From Alphaproteobacteria bacterium (GTDB lineage: Bacteria > Pseudomonadota > Alphaproteobacteria > Micropepsales > Micropepsaceae), in NCBI GenBank assembly GCA_028871345.1, contig JAGWNK010000022.1, positions 1 to 61,021 of the forward strand: DNA of 61,021 nt, given 5' to 3'. The position numbers and the translations under genes were made by a program. Below, in pieces: positions 15,990 through 24,491 of the stretch (within the stretch, counting starts at the first letter, position 1; each line of letters opens with the position of its first letter). The notes beneath the pieces are model-generated. The model searched no databases. It had not been told where the DNA came from and saw only the letters and a list, made by a program, of their open reading frames with translations.

Positions 15990-16661
15990 ATGACTCCCTT
16001 CCGCCCATTGCTCGCTGCGGTTGCGATCATGTTCCTGTCAGTCCCGGCGGGCGCGGAGGAGACGACCTATGCGCTGCCGCCGCCCGCCAGCGAAGCGGCG
16101 CAGGCGGGCGACACGGCCGTACTGGCCGGCGGCTGCTTCTGGGGCATGCAAGGTGTGTTTCAGCACGTGAAGGGCGTCCGCAGCGTGCTCGCCGGCTACG
16201 CCGGCGGCAACGCGGCCACGGCGCATTACGAGGAAGTCGGAACCGGTACGACAGGCCACACAGAGTCGGTACAGATCCGCTTTGATCCGAACCTGATCAG
16301 CTACGGCGAGATCCTGCGCATCTATTTCTCGGTGATGGACCCCACCACGCGCAACGCCCAGGATCCGGACGTCGGCACGCAATACCGATCCGAGATCTTC
16401 GCGGTCAACGATGCCCAGCGCCGGATCGCCCAGGCCTACATCGCCCAGCTCACCAAGGCGCACAGCTTCGGCGCGCTCATCGTCACGCAGGTCGGAAACT
16501 TCACGGGCTTCTATGCGGCCGAGGGCTATCACCAGGACTATCTGATCCGCCATCCGGATCAACCCTACATCGTGTTCAACGACCTGCCGAAGATCGCCAA
16601 GCTGAAGAGTCTTTACCCCAAAGATTATGTCGACCGGGCGGTTACCGTGGCGCGCCGCTGA
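15990..16661 (+). CDS. msrA: Exported peptide-methionine (S)-S-oxide reductase, MsrA
   Basis: A 223-residue MsrA with a signal peptide (LLAAVAIMFLSVPAGA) and the catalytic GGCFWGMQ motif at about residues 47-54. It is followed by the family segments GYAGGNAATAHYEEV, GHTESVQI and FYAAEGYHQDYL. It reduces the S epimer of methionine sulfoxide. The signal peptide and the neighbouring Tat-like MsrB indicate a periplasmic repair pair. The gene's TGA meets the stop of the convergent zwf gene directly, the two stops forming TGATCA (16659-16664) with no spacer. Confidence 0.94.
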   Translation: MTPFRPLLAAVAIMFLSVPAGAEETTYALPPPASEAAQAGDTAVLAGGCFWGMQGVFQHVKGVRSVLAGYAGGNAATAHYEEVGTGTTGHTESVQIRFDPNLISYGEILRIYFSVMDPTTRNAQDPDVGTQYRSEIFAVNDAQRRIAQAYIAQLTKAHSFGALIVTQVGNFTGFYAAEGYHQDYLIRHPDQPYIVFNDLPKIAKLKSLYPKDYVDRAVTVARR

Positions 16662-18101
16662 TCATTCGTACCATGAGTGGCCGTTGCGTTCGGTGAGCGC
16701 GAAGGCGCTCGACGGGCCCCAGCTGCCGGCGCTGTAGGGCAGCGGCTTCATGTCCTTTTCCTTCCAGCCGTCGATGATGTCGTCGATCCATTTCCACGCC
16801 ATCTCGACCTCGTCGCGCCGCACGAAGAGGAACGAGTTGCCCTTAAGAGCTTCCGTCAGCAGCCGCTCGTAGGCGATGCGGCGGCGCTGCTTCTTGAAGG
16901 CGTCGCTGAGGTTGAGGTCGAGCGCCAGCGGCTTCAGCCGCATCGCCTCCAGAGTGGGCGCCTTGTTCATAATCTGCAGTGAGATCTCCTCCTCCGGCTG
17001 CAGGCGGATAGTGAGCCTGTTGGCGATCATGTCGGATCGCGGGAAGATGTAGTGGGGCACCTCGCGGAATTGCACGACGACCTCCGTGGTGCGAGCCGCC
17101 AGTCTCTTGCCGGTGCGCAGATAGAATGGCACGCCCGACCAGCGCCAGTTGTCGATGTGGGCGGCAAGGGCCACGAATGTCTCGGTATCGCTGGCGGAAC
17201 CTCCGGTCTCCTCCGTGTAGCCGGGAACGGCGACGCCCTCGGAAACACCCTTGCGGTACTGGCCTCGCACGGTCTGACGTTCCACGTCGCCGGCGCCGAT
17301 GGGCCGCAGCGAGCGCAACACCTTCACCTTTTCGTTGCGCACGGAGTCAGGGTCGAGATCGGACGGCGGCTCCATGGCAATAAGACAGAGCAACTGCAAC
17401 AGGTGGTTTTGGACGATGTCCCGCAATGCGCCATAGGAATCGTAATAAGACCAGCGGCGCTCCACGCCGATGGTCTCAGCGACCGTGATCTGCACGTGAT
17501 CGACCGAAGCCCTGTTCCACAAAGGTTCGAACAAGGTGTTCGCGAACCTCAGCGCGATCAGGTTCTGGACGGTCTCTTTGCCCAGGTAGTGGTCGATGCG
17601 ATAGACGCGGTCGTCGCCGAACGTCTCGTCCAGCGCGGATTCTATCTCGCGGCAGGAGACGAGATCGCGCCCGATCGGCTTCTCGACCGCGATGCGCGCG
17701 CCGCCATGCGCCAAACCGGCCTCCTTGAGCTGGCAGGCGATGGTCGCGAAGAAGTTGGGCGAGGTCGACAGGTAGTAGACGCATACCGTCACGCCTTCCA
17801 GCAGCTTCACCAGCGGCGCATAGGTCTTGGGGACCGTCACGTCGCCTTCGCAATAGTGCATGCGGGCCGCCAGCCTCGACCACACATCCTCGGAAAACAG
17901 CGTGCCGGCGTTGTCCATCACGTCCTTGCGGGTCTGGGCGATGAATCCCTGGTCGTCCGCATGGGTCCGCGCAAAACCCGCGATCATCAGATCGGGTGGC
18001 AGATGCCCTTCGGATTCCAGGAAATAGAGGGACGGATAGATCATCTTCTGGGCCAGGTCGCCCGTCGCCCCGAAGATCACGATCGCTTTCTTGTCGGCCA
18101 T
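16662..18101 (-). CDS. zwf: Glucose-6-phosphate 1-dehydrogenase
   Basis: A full-length 479-residue enzyme oxidising glucose 6-phosphate to 6-phosphogluconolactone with NAD(P)+. It thereby feeds the pentose phosphate or Entner-Doudoroff route. The N-terminal dinucleotide site is [14 protein letters not shown]. The catalytic signature is [21 protein letters not shown], shown here in two parts ([20 protein letters not shown]), about residues 168-188. A substrate-contacting EKPIGRD comes just before. The start [11 protein letters not shown] at 18101 fits the family. Usual partners pgl and edd are not adjacent; instead an MFS sugar-acid carrier lies upstream on the same strand with an 86-bp gap. 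Co-regulation with uronate use is plausible. Confidence 0.95.
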   Translation of the reverse strand: MADKKAIVIFGATGDLAQKMIYPSLYFLESEGHLPPDLMIAGFARTHADDQGFIAQTRKDVMDNAGTLFSEDVWSRLAARMHYCEGDVTVPKTYAPLVKLLEGVTVCVYYLSTSPNFFATIACQLKEAGLAHGGARIAVEKPIGRDLVSCREIESALDETFGDDRVYRIDHYLGKETVQNLIALRFANTLFEPLWNRASVDHVQITVAETIGVERRWSYYDSYGALRDIVQNHLLQLLCLIAMEPPSDLDPDSVRNEKVKVLRSLRPIGAGDVERQTVRGQYRKGVSEGVAVPGYTEETGGSASDTETFVALAAHIDNWRWSGVPFYLRTGKRLAARTTEVVVQFREVPHYIFPRSDMIANRLTIRLQPEEEISLQIMNKAPTLEAMRLKPLALDLNLSDAFKKQRRRIAYERLLTEALKGNSFLFVRRDEVEMAWKWIDDIIDGWKEKDMKPLPYSAGSWGPSSAFALTERNGHSWYE

Positions 18102-18187
18102 AGGTCATCTCATATGCGGACAGCCCGGAGTCTTCCCCGCCCTGCCGCAAATGGCAACCTTGAGGCTCGCGGAGTTCCCCCGCGGCA

Positions 18188-19582
18188 TCAACCTTTGTTT
18201 TGGTGCAGCACCAGTTTGGCCGGCGCCAGGCGCGGCGTCAGCAGATGGATGACCAGAAGCGCGATCAGGTAGATGACGCCGGCCACGAGGAAGATGACCG
18301 CATAGCCTTGCAGGTCGCCGCCGCCCAGATGCTGGTTCAGGGCGCGCCCCACGCCCAGGGCCATGATGATGCCGCCGATGGCGCCGGCGGTACCGCCGAT
18401 GCCCGACACCGAACCGACTGCCGCCTGAGGGAAGGTGTCCGACGGGATGGTGTAGAGGTTGGCCGAGAAGGCCTGATGCGCCGCCGCGGCGATGCCGATG
18501 ATGACGGTCATCACCCACATGTCGTGGAAGATCATCATGCCGAAGCCGACCGGCAGCACGCACAAGGCGCACAGGAGCATGGTGAGCTTGCGCGCACGGT
18601 TGACCGAGAATCCGGCCTTGATCATCGACGAGGACATCCAGCCGCCCGCAACCGAACCGATATCGGAGATAACGTAGATCAGGATGACGGGCGCCGCGAC
18701 GCCGGCGATGCTGCCGGCCTGCGTGGGATAGGTCTTGAGGAAGAACGAGGGCAGCCAGAACAGGTAGAACCACCAGACGGGATCCGTCAGCAGCTTGCCG
18801 AGCGAGAACGCCCAGGTTTCCTTGACGGTCATCAGCTTGAGCCAGGCGACCTTCTTCACCGGTGCGGGCTTGTCGCTTTCAATGTAGGCGAGTTCCTCGG
18901 GCGAGACCGATTTTGACTCGCGCGGGATCTGATAGATCAGGGTCCATACGATCAGCCAGAAGATGCTCAGGCTGCCGGTGGCGACGAAGGCCCATTGCCA
19001 GCCCGTGGCGCCCAGCCAGCCCGTCGGGCCGACCGCGACCAGGACTGCGGGTACGATCAGCGGCGTCAAAATGGCGCCGACATTCGAGCCCGCATTGAAG
19101 ATGCCATTGGCCAGGGACCGTTCGCGCTGCGGGAACCATTCGGCCACCGCCTTCAGCGCCGCCGGGAAGTTGCCCGATTGACCCAGGCCGAGCAGCCCCT
19201 GGGTGACCATGAAGCTGACCAGCAGCCAGGATACCGGAAGGAAGCCCAGCGTCGCGGCCGTCAGATGTGCGAAGGTCCAGATGACCACGGCGATGGCGTA
19301 ACCCCGCTTGGCGCCGATCTTGTCGATCACCCGCCCGAAGACGACATAGCCGAACGCGTAGGCGAGCATGAACCATTGGACGATGGAGGCGTAATCCTGC
19401 TCGCTCCAGCCGTACTCGTTCAAGAGGCCAGGCTTGAGGAAGCTTATGGTCTGCCGGTCGACGTAGTTCAGTCCGGTGGCCGCGAACAGCAGGGCGCAGA
19501 TCACCCAGCGAAACCGGCCGGCGCTCTTGATGACGGTCGTTCCGGCCGGTGTCGCTGTGTCGCTGACGCCTGCTTGTGCCAT
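18188..19582 (-). CDS. MFS transporter, hexuronate (ExuT/GudP-like) type
   Basis: A 464-residue major facilitator with about 12 membrane helices in two halves. The first half contains TGLNYVDRQTISFL and GRVIDKIGAKRGYA (the loop 2-3 signature) and LGLGQSGNFPAALKAVAEWFP. That last segment is characteristic of the anion:cation symporter branch carrying hexuronates and glucarate. The second half begins near residue 255 and contains FYLFWLPSFFLKTYP. The pectate lyase and hydratase genes next to it support uptake of pectin-derived uronates. The exact substrate is not readable from sequence. It is on the same strand as the hydratase-like gene with 71 bp between them. Confidence 0.85.
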   Translation of the reverse strand: MAQAGVSDTATPAGTTVIKSAGRFRWVICALLFAATGLNYVDRQTISFLKPGLLNEYGWSEQDYASIVQWFMLAYAFGYVVFGRVIDKIGAKRGYAIAVVIWTFAHLTAATLGFLPVSWLLVSFMVTQGLLGLGQSGNFPAALKAVAEWFPQRERSLANGIFNAGSNVGAILTPLIVPAVLVAVGPTGWLGATGWQWAFVATGSLSIFWLIVWTLIYQIPRESKSVSPEELAYIESDKPAPVKKVAWLKLMTVKETWAFSLGKLLTDPVWWFYLFWLPSFFLKTYPTQAGSIAGVAAPVILIYVISDIGSVAGGWMSSSMIKAGFSVNRARKLTMLLCALCVLPVGFGMMIFHDMWVMTVIIGIAAAAHQAFSANLYTIPSDTFPQAAVGSVSGIGGTAGAIGGIIMALGVGRALNQHLGGGDLQGYAVIFLVAGVIYLIALLVIHLLTPRLAPAKLVLHQNKG

Positions 19583-19653
19583 CGTCTTGTCTCCCTGAAC
19601 GGGCGGGCGCAGCCGCCGCTGTCGATTTCATTATCGGCATGCCTGCCGGCAGC

Positions 19654-20472
19654 CTAGACGGGCCGGCGCAGCTTGGCGACGCAGTCGATCGAACCGGCGC
19701 CGTCGAAGTCCACGCGAGCCCGTTGCCCGGCCACGATCTCGTGGATGCCCGTTGCGGCGCCCGTCGAAATGTACATGCCCGCCTTCAGCGGCCGGCCCAT
19801 GCGCGCGCAATGTTCGGCGGCAAAACGCAGACTTTCGACCGGTCCGCCGAGGATCTTGGAGGCGCCGCCGACACCCACCGACTTGCCGTCGATAAAGGAT
19901 TGGGCGGTCAGTTCCTCCGGTTGGCGCCGGCGCCAATTGAAAATCTCCGGGCCGAGAATCAATCCCGCATTGTTGCCGAAGTCCGACACGACCACCGTGG
20001 GGCCAAGGAAGTTGATCGTCGCCAGCGGGCTGCCCGCCGTCTCGATGCCGACAAGCAACCGCCCGACGATCGCAGCGGCATCGTCCGGTGTCCAGCGCAT
20101 CTGACCCGGCGGCGCGTCGCGGCCGATCTCGAAGACGTATTCCGCCTCGATCGCCGCAAAGCCGCCGGCGAAGACACCGAACGAGACAGGCCGCCCGGTC
20201 GCGTGCTGAACTTCCCGGTGGAAGATGGGGCCGACGAGCCGCTGCGCACCGAGCGTGCCTTCGAGTTCGGGCGAGATACGCCCGATCTTCCAGCCTGCGA
20301 TCCTATCCGGCCAGAGACCGATGGCGATCTCCTGGCATTCGTATGCGGCGGCCAGGTCCGGAGGGACCGGCCCCGGATAGGCTTCAAGGGCTTCCGCCTT
20401 CAGCCGTGCCGCGACAAACCGCTGCGCAATGTTCCTCGCCGGTGGAAAACGCTCCGGCGCGACGGCTTCCAT
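19654..20472 (-). CDS. 2-keto-4-pentenoate hydratase / FAH-superfamily enzyme
   Basis: A 272-residue protein of the MhpD branch of the fumarylacetoacetate hydrolase fold. Segments typical of that branch are YECQEIAIGLWPDRIAGWKIG, here seen as AIGLWPDRIAGWKIG, then AEYVFEIGRDAPP (metal-binding acids), ATINFLGPTVVVSDFGNNA and GMYISTGAATGIHEI near the end. Such enzymes hydrate or cleave 2-oxo acids using a divalent metal. The chosen ATG at 20470-20472 has AGGAGG about 10 bases upstream; a start at 20520 is possible. Beside a uronate-type transporter and a pectate lyase it may act on a 2-keto-3-deoxy acid rather than an aromatic catabolite. That substrate assignment is inference. Confidence 0.75.
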   Translation of the reverse strand: MEAVAPERFPPARNIAQRFVAARLKAEALEAYPGPVPPDLAAAYECQEIAIGLWPDRIAGWKIGRISPELEGTLGAQRLVGPIFHREVQHATGRPVSFGVFAGGFAAIEAEYVFEIGRDAPPGQMRWTPDDAAAIVGRLLVGIETAGSPLATINFLGPTVVVSDFGNNAGLILGPEIFNWRRRQPEELTAQSFIDGKSVGVGGASKILGGPVESLRFAAEHCARMGRPLKAGMYISTGAATGIHEIVAGQRARVDFDGAGSIDCVAKLRRPV

Positions 20473-20530
20473 GGACAACCCCGCCTCCTGTGTCGGTGCC
20501 CATTCTTGGAACGGGCCCATTGTATCTAGA

Positions 20531-20544
20531 GGAAACCGGTGTCA
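20531..20544. promoter_or_regulatory. Possible LacI/GntR-type operator in the divergent pectin-locus promoter region
   Basis: GGAAACCGGTGTCA has an ACCGGT palindrome at its centre and partial symmetry outside it, like many LacI-family operators with a central CG. It lies in the 161-bp region between the hydratase (start 20472) and pectate lyase (start 20634) genes, where one site could control both directions. It is a single pattern match without a regulator gene nearby. Confidence 0.25.
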
Positions 20545-20633
20545 TTTTCAATCGACAGGAACGCGCAGGCGCTGCGCAAGAATGCGAAAACCTGGCCTTG
20601 TGCGGGATCCAAACAGGGGACTGGGAGAGAAGA

Positions 20634-22007
20634 ATGGGCAAACTTGGTGTCTTCTTCAGCCTCGGCTTGTGCGCCGTGCTCGCGGCGGCCAACGCCGCGG
20701 CGATCCGGCATACGGCGCGCCACCCGTCCAGGCCCGCGACTGCATCGCAGCCACTGGCCTTTCCGGGCGCCATGGGATGGGCGGCGACCACACCCGGCGG
20801 CCGCGGCGGTCAAATCATCAAAGTGACCAACCTCAATCCAGACGGGCCCGGCTCTTTCGTGGCGGCGGTCCAGGCGTCCGGCCCGCGCATCGTGGTGTTC
20901 GAGGTGGGCGGCGTCATCGATCTTGGTCAAAAGGAAATCCAAATCAACGAGCCCTATCTCACCGTCGCCGGCCAGACGGCGCCGTCGCCGGGCATCACCT
21001 TCATCCGCGGCGGCTTCCAGGTCGGAACCCACGATGTCGTGATCCAGAACATCCGCGTGCGCGTCGGCGAGGCGGGCTTCCCGAAGAAGAGCGGCTGGGA
21101 GCAGGACGGATTGTCGACCGACCGCGATGCCCATGACGTGATCTTCGATCACAACTCCGTGACGTGGGCCACCGACGAGAACATGTCGATGTCGGGCAAG
21201 CGCTTCGACGGCGAGGATCCCGCCAAGTGGCGCGCCGACACCTCGCACCGCATCACCTTTTCCAACAACATCATCGCCGAGGGGCTCGCGTTCGCCACGC
21301 ACGGCAAGATCGAGCATTCCAAGGGCTCACTGATTCACGACAACGCCTCGGACGTGCTGATGGCGCGCAACCTCTACGCCCACAATTTTGAACGCAATCC
21401 TCTGCTCAAGGGCGGCACGCGCGCCGTGGTCATCAATGACCTGATCTACGATCCCGGCCAGCGGGCGATCCATTACAACCTGATGGCCGAGGAGTGGGGC
21501 GATCATGCCTGGCAAATGGGTCAGCTGTCGGTCGTGGGCACGGTCCTGCGCGAAGGCGAATCCTCGGTGGCCCATCTCGCCTTTCTGGAAATCGGGGGCT
21601 ATGGCGACCTCGAATATTACGGCAAGGACAACGTGGCGGTGGACCAGATGGGAGCGCCGATCCCGATGTTGGGCCGTTACACCACGGCGCCCGCCAGGAT
21701 CATCGTGAAGCAGGCCCCGCCAATCTGGCCGCCGCATGTCGAGGTGCTGCCGTCCGCCGCCGTGCAACAGTACGTGCTGCACAACGCAGGGGCCCGCACC
21801 TGGGACCGCGATTACAACGACGTGCGCCTGATCGCCGACGTAGCCGAGGGCCGCGGCTACATCATCAACAGCGAGAACGACATCCACGGCTACCCGGTGG
21901 AAAAGCCGACCCAGCGCGCCTTCAATCCCAACGACTGGAATCTGATCGACATGACGCCCAAGACGCCCGCGGCGCTGGATTCCAGCGCCAAAGCCCCCGG
22001 CACCTGA
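20634..22007 (+). CDS. Exported pectate lyase-like (right-handed beta-helix) protein
   Basis: A 457-residue protein with a signal peptide (LGVFFSLGLCAVLAAANAAA). It is followed by a parallel beta-helix sequence typical of pectate lyases: FPGAMGWAATTPGGRGGQII at the start of the mature domain, then VFEVGGVIDL, YLTVAGQTAPSPGITFIRGG, VQNIRVRVGEAG with I before it, and the active-site strand FDHNSVTWATDENMS. It would cleave polygalacturonate by beta-elimination outside the cytoplasm. GGGAGAGAAG precedes the ATG at 20634, which excludes a longer in-frame start that would overlap the divergent hydratase gene. With the MFS carrier it suggests a small pectin-use locus. Confidence 0.87.
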   Translation: MGKLGVFFSLGLCAVLAAANAAAIRHTARHPSRPATASQPLAFPGAMGWAATTPGGRGGQIIKVTNLNPDGPGSFVAAVQASGPRIVVFEVGGVIDLGQKEIQINEPYLTVAGQTAPSPGITFIRGGFQVGTHDVVIQNIRVRVGEAGFPKKSGWEQDGLSTDRDAHDVIFDHNSVTWATDENMSMSGKRFDGEDPAKWRADTSHRITFSNNIIAEGLAFATHGKIEHSKGSLIHDNASDVLMARNLYAHNFERNPLLKGGTRAVVINDLIYDPGQRAIHYNLMAEEWGDHAWQMGQLSVVGTVLREGESSVAHLAFLEIGGYGDLEYYGKDNVAVDQMGAPIPMLGRYTTAPARIIVKQAPPIWPPHVEVLPSAAVQQYVLHNAGARTWDRDYNDVRLIADVAEGRGYIINSENDIHGYPVEKPTQRAFNPNDWNLIDMTPKTPAALDSSAKAPGT

Positions 22008-22083
22008 TGTCGCGGTGCGGAGCGCCTCACACTCCGCCGCCGATTTGCGCTAGGATGCTGCGGGGTCGCAGCTCTCTGCCGTC

Positions 22084-22800
22084 ATGCCGCACGAAAGTTT
22101 CCAGCCATTCGTCCTCTTCGGGCGCTCGCATCAGGTCGTGCTGGCGCTGACCGTGCTCTTGCCGATCGCGCTGTCGGTGGCCGCCCGGTTCATGCACAGC
22201 CAGCTCTTCGAACGCGCCATAAGATGGACTCTGGCAGTCGCGATCCTGGGGGCCTGGACCTTCTGGTACATCATCGCCTCCGGCTATGGCTGGCTCGATG
22301 CCGGCAACGCGTTGCCCATGGATCTTTGCAGCTGGGCGGCGATCGCCACCGTTGTGACGCTGATATGGCCGAACCAGAAGAGTTACGAGCTCGCCTATTT
22401 CTGGGCGCTCGCCGGCACCACGCAGGGGTTGATGACGCCCGGTGTGCCGTACGATTTTCCCGAGCCGCGGTTCCTCGAGTTCTCCGTCTTCCATGGCGGG
22501 ATTATCGTCGCGGTCCTGTTCCTGACCATCGGCATGCGGATGAGGCCCTATCCGGCGTCGATTCCCAGGATTGTCGGCTGGTCGGTCGTCTACCTCGCGG
22601 CAGCGGGCCTCGTGGATTGGTCGTTGCGGGTCAATTACGGGTTCCTGCGCGCCAAACCGAGCCATGCCAGCCTCTATGACCTGATGCCCTCCTGGCCCTG
22701 GTACCTGCTGGACGTCGTCGGCATCGCCTTGCTGTCGGTGCTGGTCTGTTACGCGCCGTTTTTCATCGCCGACCAGCTGCTCCGGCGGCCGGCGACCTGA
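22084..22800 (+). CDS. YwaF/TIGR02206-type integral membrane protein
   Basis: A 238-residue membrane protein with six hydrophobic segments. Signature stretches of this uncharacterised family are present: LPMDLCSWAAIATVVTLIW, YELAYFWALAGTTQGLMTP, FHGGIIVAVLFLTIGM and the LYDLMPSWPWYLLDVVG near the C-terminus. The role is unknown. The gene follows the pectate lyase by 76 bp on the same strand, but nothing links them functionally. Confidence 0.8.
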   Translation: MPHESFQPFVLFGRSHQVVLALTVLLPIALSVAARFMHSQLFERAIRWTLAVAILGAWTFWYIIASGYGWLDAGNALPMDLCSWAAIATVVTLIWPNQKSYELAYFWALAGTTQGLMTPGVPYDFPEPRFLEFSVFHGGIIVAVLFLTIGMRMRPYPASIPRIVGWSVVYLAAAGLVDWSLRVNYGFLRAKPSHASLYDLMPSWPWYLLDVVGIALLSVLVCYAPFFIADQLLRRPAT

Positions 22801-22830
22801 AGGGGCCGGCGCCGCCTTCTGCCGTCGAGG

Positions 22831-22908
22831 TCAGAAGACGCCGACCACGACGGCGCTGAGGAACAGCAGCACAAAAGTGAAGGTCATCAGCTGCAGGGTG
22901 CGGGCCAT
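22831..22908 (-). CDS. 25-residue single-helix membrane peptide
   Basis: ATG at 22906-22908 is preceded by a run of GGAGGAGG ending 3-4 bases before it, a strong ribosome site. The frame encodes MARTLQLMTFTFVLL followed by FLSAVVVGVF and stops at 22831. It is an almost entirely hydrophobic single helix with one Arg at the inner end. Size and layout resemble small subunit-like peptides (KdpF, CydX types) but no such partner is nearby. It is convergent with the YwaF-type gene and upstream of an SDR gene on the same strand. Confidence 0.55.
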   Translation of the reverse strand: MARTLQLMTFTFVLLFLSAVVVGVF

Positions 22909-23030
22909 GGCCTCCTCCTTCCGAGGGATGGCCAGTCTCGGGCGGAGACTACCGCGTGGTCAAGCCTCAAGAACCATCGGAAAGAAAATTACCGTTCTCC
23001 TGCAATAGCTTAGGAAAGTTCCCGCCGAGC

Positions 23031-23711
23031 TTACCAGGCGAGCTCTTTGCCGTGATGGTCGAGGAACCGTCCGGACCGTTCGGGAGATAGTTCTGCGATC
23101 CGCTGCCGCAAGCCCCGGACGCTCTCCTGCGGCGTCAGACTGGCGCCGGCGCCTCCCATGTCGGTCTGCACCCAGCCAGGGTGATAGATGCCGATGAGGA
23201 GCCCGTCCCGAGCCCAGTCGCGGGCCACAACGTGCATGATCATGTTGAGCGCCGCCTTCGAGGCCCGGTAGGCGAGATAGCCGCTACCATTCTCGCCGAT
23301 CGCACCCATCAGGCTGGTCAGGACGGCAATCTTCTTGTCGTGCCCGCGCCGGAGATTGTCCTTCAGCGCTTGGCTCACAATGAGCGGGCCGATGCTGTTG
23401 ACATGCAGCGTCTCCAAGATGGCGCCATAATCCTGGTCGTCCGCCCCCTGCGCCTTTGGGCCAAACACGCCGGCATTGTTGATGAGAATATCGATCGGCT
23501 CATCCTTGAGCACACCTGCCAACTGGCGGGCGCTGTCCCGGCTCGCCACATCCAGCTCCATGATGCGCACGTCGCCTGGCACCGTCTTGAGCGCCTCCGC
23601 CTTGGCCGGAGTGCGGCAACAGGCAATCATCCGGCAGCCGTCGGCGGCATATTGACGGACGAATTCCAGCCCGATCCCCCTGTTGCTTCCGGTTACCAGG
23701 ATTGTCGTCAT
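23031..23711 (-). CDS. Short-chain dehydrogenase/reductase (C-factor-like)
   Basis: A 226-residue classical SDR. The cofactor site is TGSNRGIG at 7-14, then DVASRDS, NNAGVFG at about 78-84, and the active-site YRASK at about 147-151 with the Ser in VLTSLMGAIG. The motif spacing and short length match the C-factor/sniffer-type carbonyl reductases. Substrate is unknown. The downstream side is a ~120-bp gap before the 25-residue peptide gene. Upstream it diverges from the DjlA-like gene with a 62-bp gap. Confidence 0.88.
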   Translation of the reverse strand: MTTILVTGSNRGIGLEFVRQYAADGCRMIACCRTPAKAEALKTVPGDVRIMELDVASRDSARQLAGVLKDEPIDILINNAGVFGPKAQGADDQDYGAILETLHVNSIGPLIVSQALKDNLRRGHDKKIAVLTSLMGAIGENGSGYLAYRASKAALNMIMHVVARDWARDGLLIGIYHPGWVQTDMGGAGASLTPQESVRGLRQRIAELSPERSGRFLDHHGKELAW

Positions 23712-23773
23712 CTCATTGCTCCGTGCGTAGTTTCGGTTGTCTTTCCATCACGTTTGCCGTTTAGGTTTCGCCC

Positions 23774-24487
23774 ATGTCCATTTGGGGAAAGATCGGCGGC
23801 GGGGCGGCCGGCCTATTGGTCGGCGGTCCCATTGGCGCCGCAGTCGGCGCGGTTGCGGGTCACTTTCTGATCGACCGTGACCCGTCAGCCGCCGATCCCG
23901 GCGTCGCCTTTACCATCGCCATGATTGCGCTCTCTGCCAAGATGGCCAAGGCCGACGGCATCGTCACCGATGAGGAGATCGAGGCCTTCGACCGGGTGTT
24001 CCGCGTGCCGCCCGGCGAGCAGGCGAGCGTGCGCCGCTTCTTCGATCTCGCCCGCCAGGACACCGCCGGCTACGAAATCTACGCGGGGCAGATCGCGCGC
24101 CTTTATGCCGGCAAGCCGGCCATCTTGGAAGATATTCTCGATGGCCTGTTCGAGATCGCGGCAGCGGACGGCGTGCTGCATCCCAATGAAAATGCCTTCC
24201 TGGAACGCGTCGCCGACATCTTCGGTTTCGCCCCCGGCGAGTACCGGCGCATCCGCGCCTCGCACTTCCCGCCGGACGCCGCCGATCCCTATGTCGTGCT
24301 GGGCGTCGACTACGACGCTACCGACGAGGAGATCAAGCGCAGCTATTACCGCCTGGTGCGCGAGAACCACCCCGACAGCCTGATGGCGCGCGGTGTGCCG
24401 CCGGAGTTCATCAAGCTGGCCACCGACAAGCTCGCCGCCATCAACGGAGCCTACGAGAAGATCGTCGCGGAACGCGTGGCCCCCTGA
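23774..24487 (+). CDS. DjlA-like TerB-DnaJ co-chaperone
   Basis: A 237-residue protein with an N-terminal Gly/Ala-rich helix that could be a membrane anchor (GGGAAGLLVGGPIGAAVGAVAG). A TerB-like helical domain spans about residues 45-165 (AMIALSAKMAKADGIVTDEE and its second half AAADGVLHPNENAFL). A C-terminal J domain from about 172 (DPYVVLGVDYDATDEEIKRS) has the HPD tripeptide in ENHPDS. It should stimulate DnaK at the membrane, as in E. coli DjlA. In many alphaproteobacteria I recall this gene directly before the AmpD/AmiD-type amidase and rnpB. Here about 3 kb of other genes separate them. Confidence 0.88.
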   Translation: MSIWGKIGGGAAGLLVGGPIGAAVGAVAGHFLIDRDPSAADPGVAFTIAMIALSAKMAKADGIVTDEEIEAFDRVFRVPPGEQASVRRFFDLARQDTAGYEIYAGQIARLYAGKPAILEDILDGLFEIAAADGVLHPNENAFLERVADIFGFAPGEYRRIRASHFPPDAADPYVVLGVDYDATDEEIKRSYYRLVRENHPDSLMARGVPPEFIKLATDKLAAINGAYEKIVAERVAP

Positions 24488-24491
24488 ACCG

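Noticed and set aside
20088..20633. A 182-residue N-terminal extension of the pectate lyase
   Set aside because: The signal peptide begins at the ATG at 20634 with its own ribosome site; the extension is antisense to the hydratase gene.
22801..23030. KdpF or CydX identity for the 25-residue peptide
   Set aside because: No kdpABC or cytochrome bd genes are nearby and the sequence shows no specific match; left as unknown.
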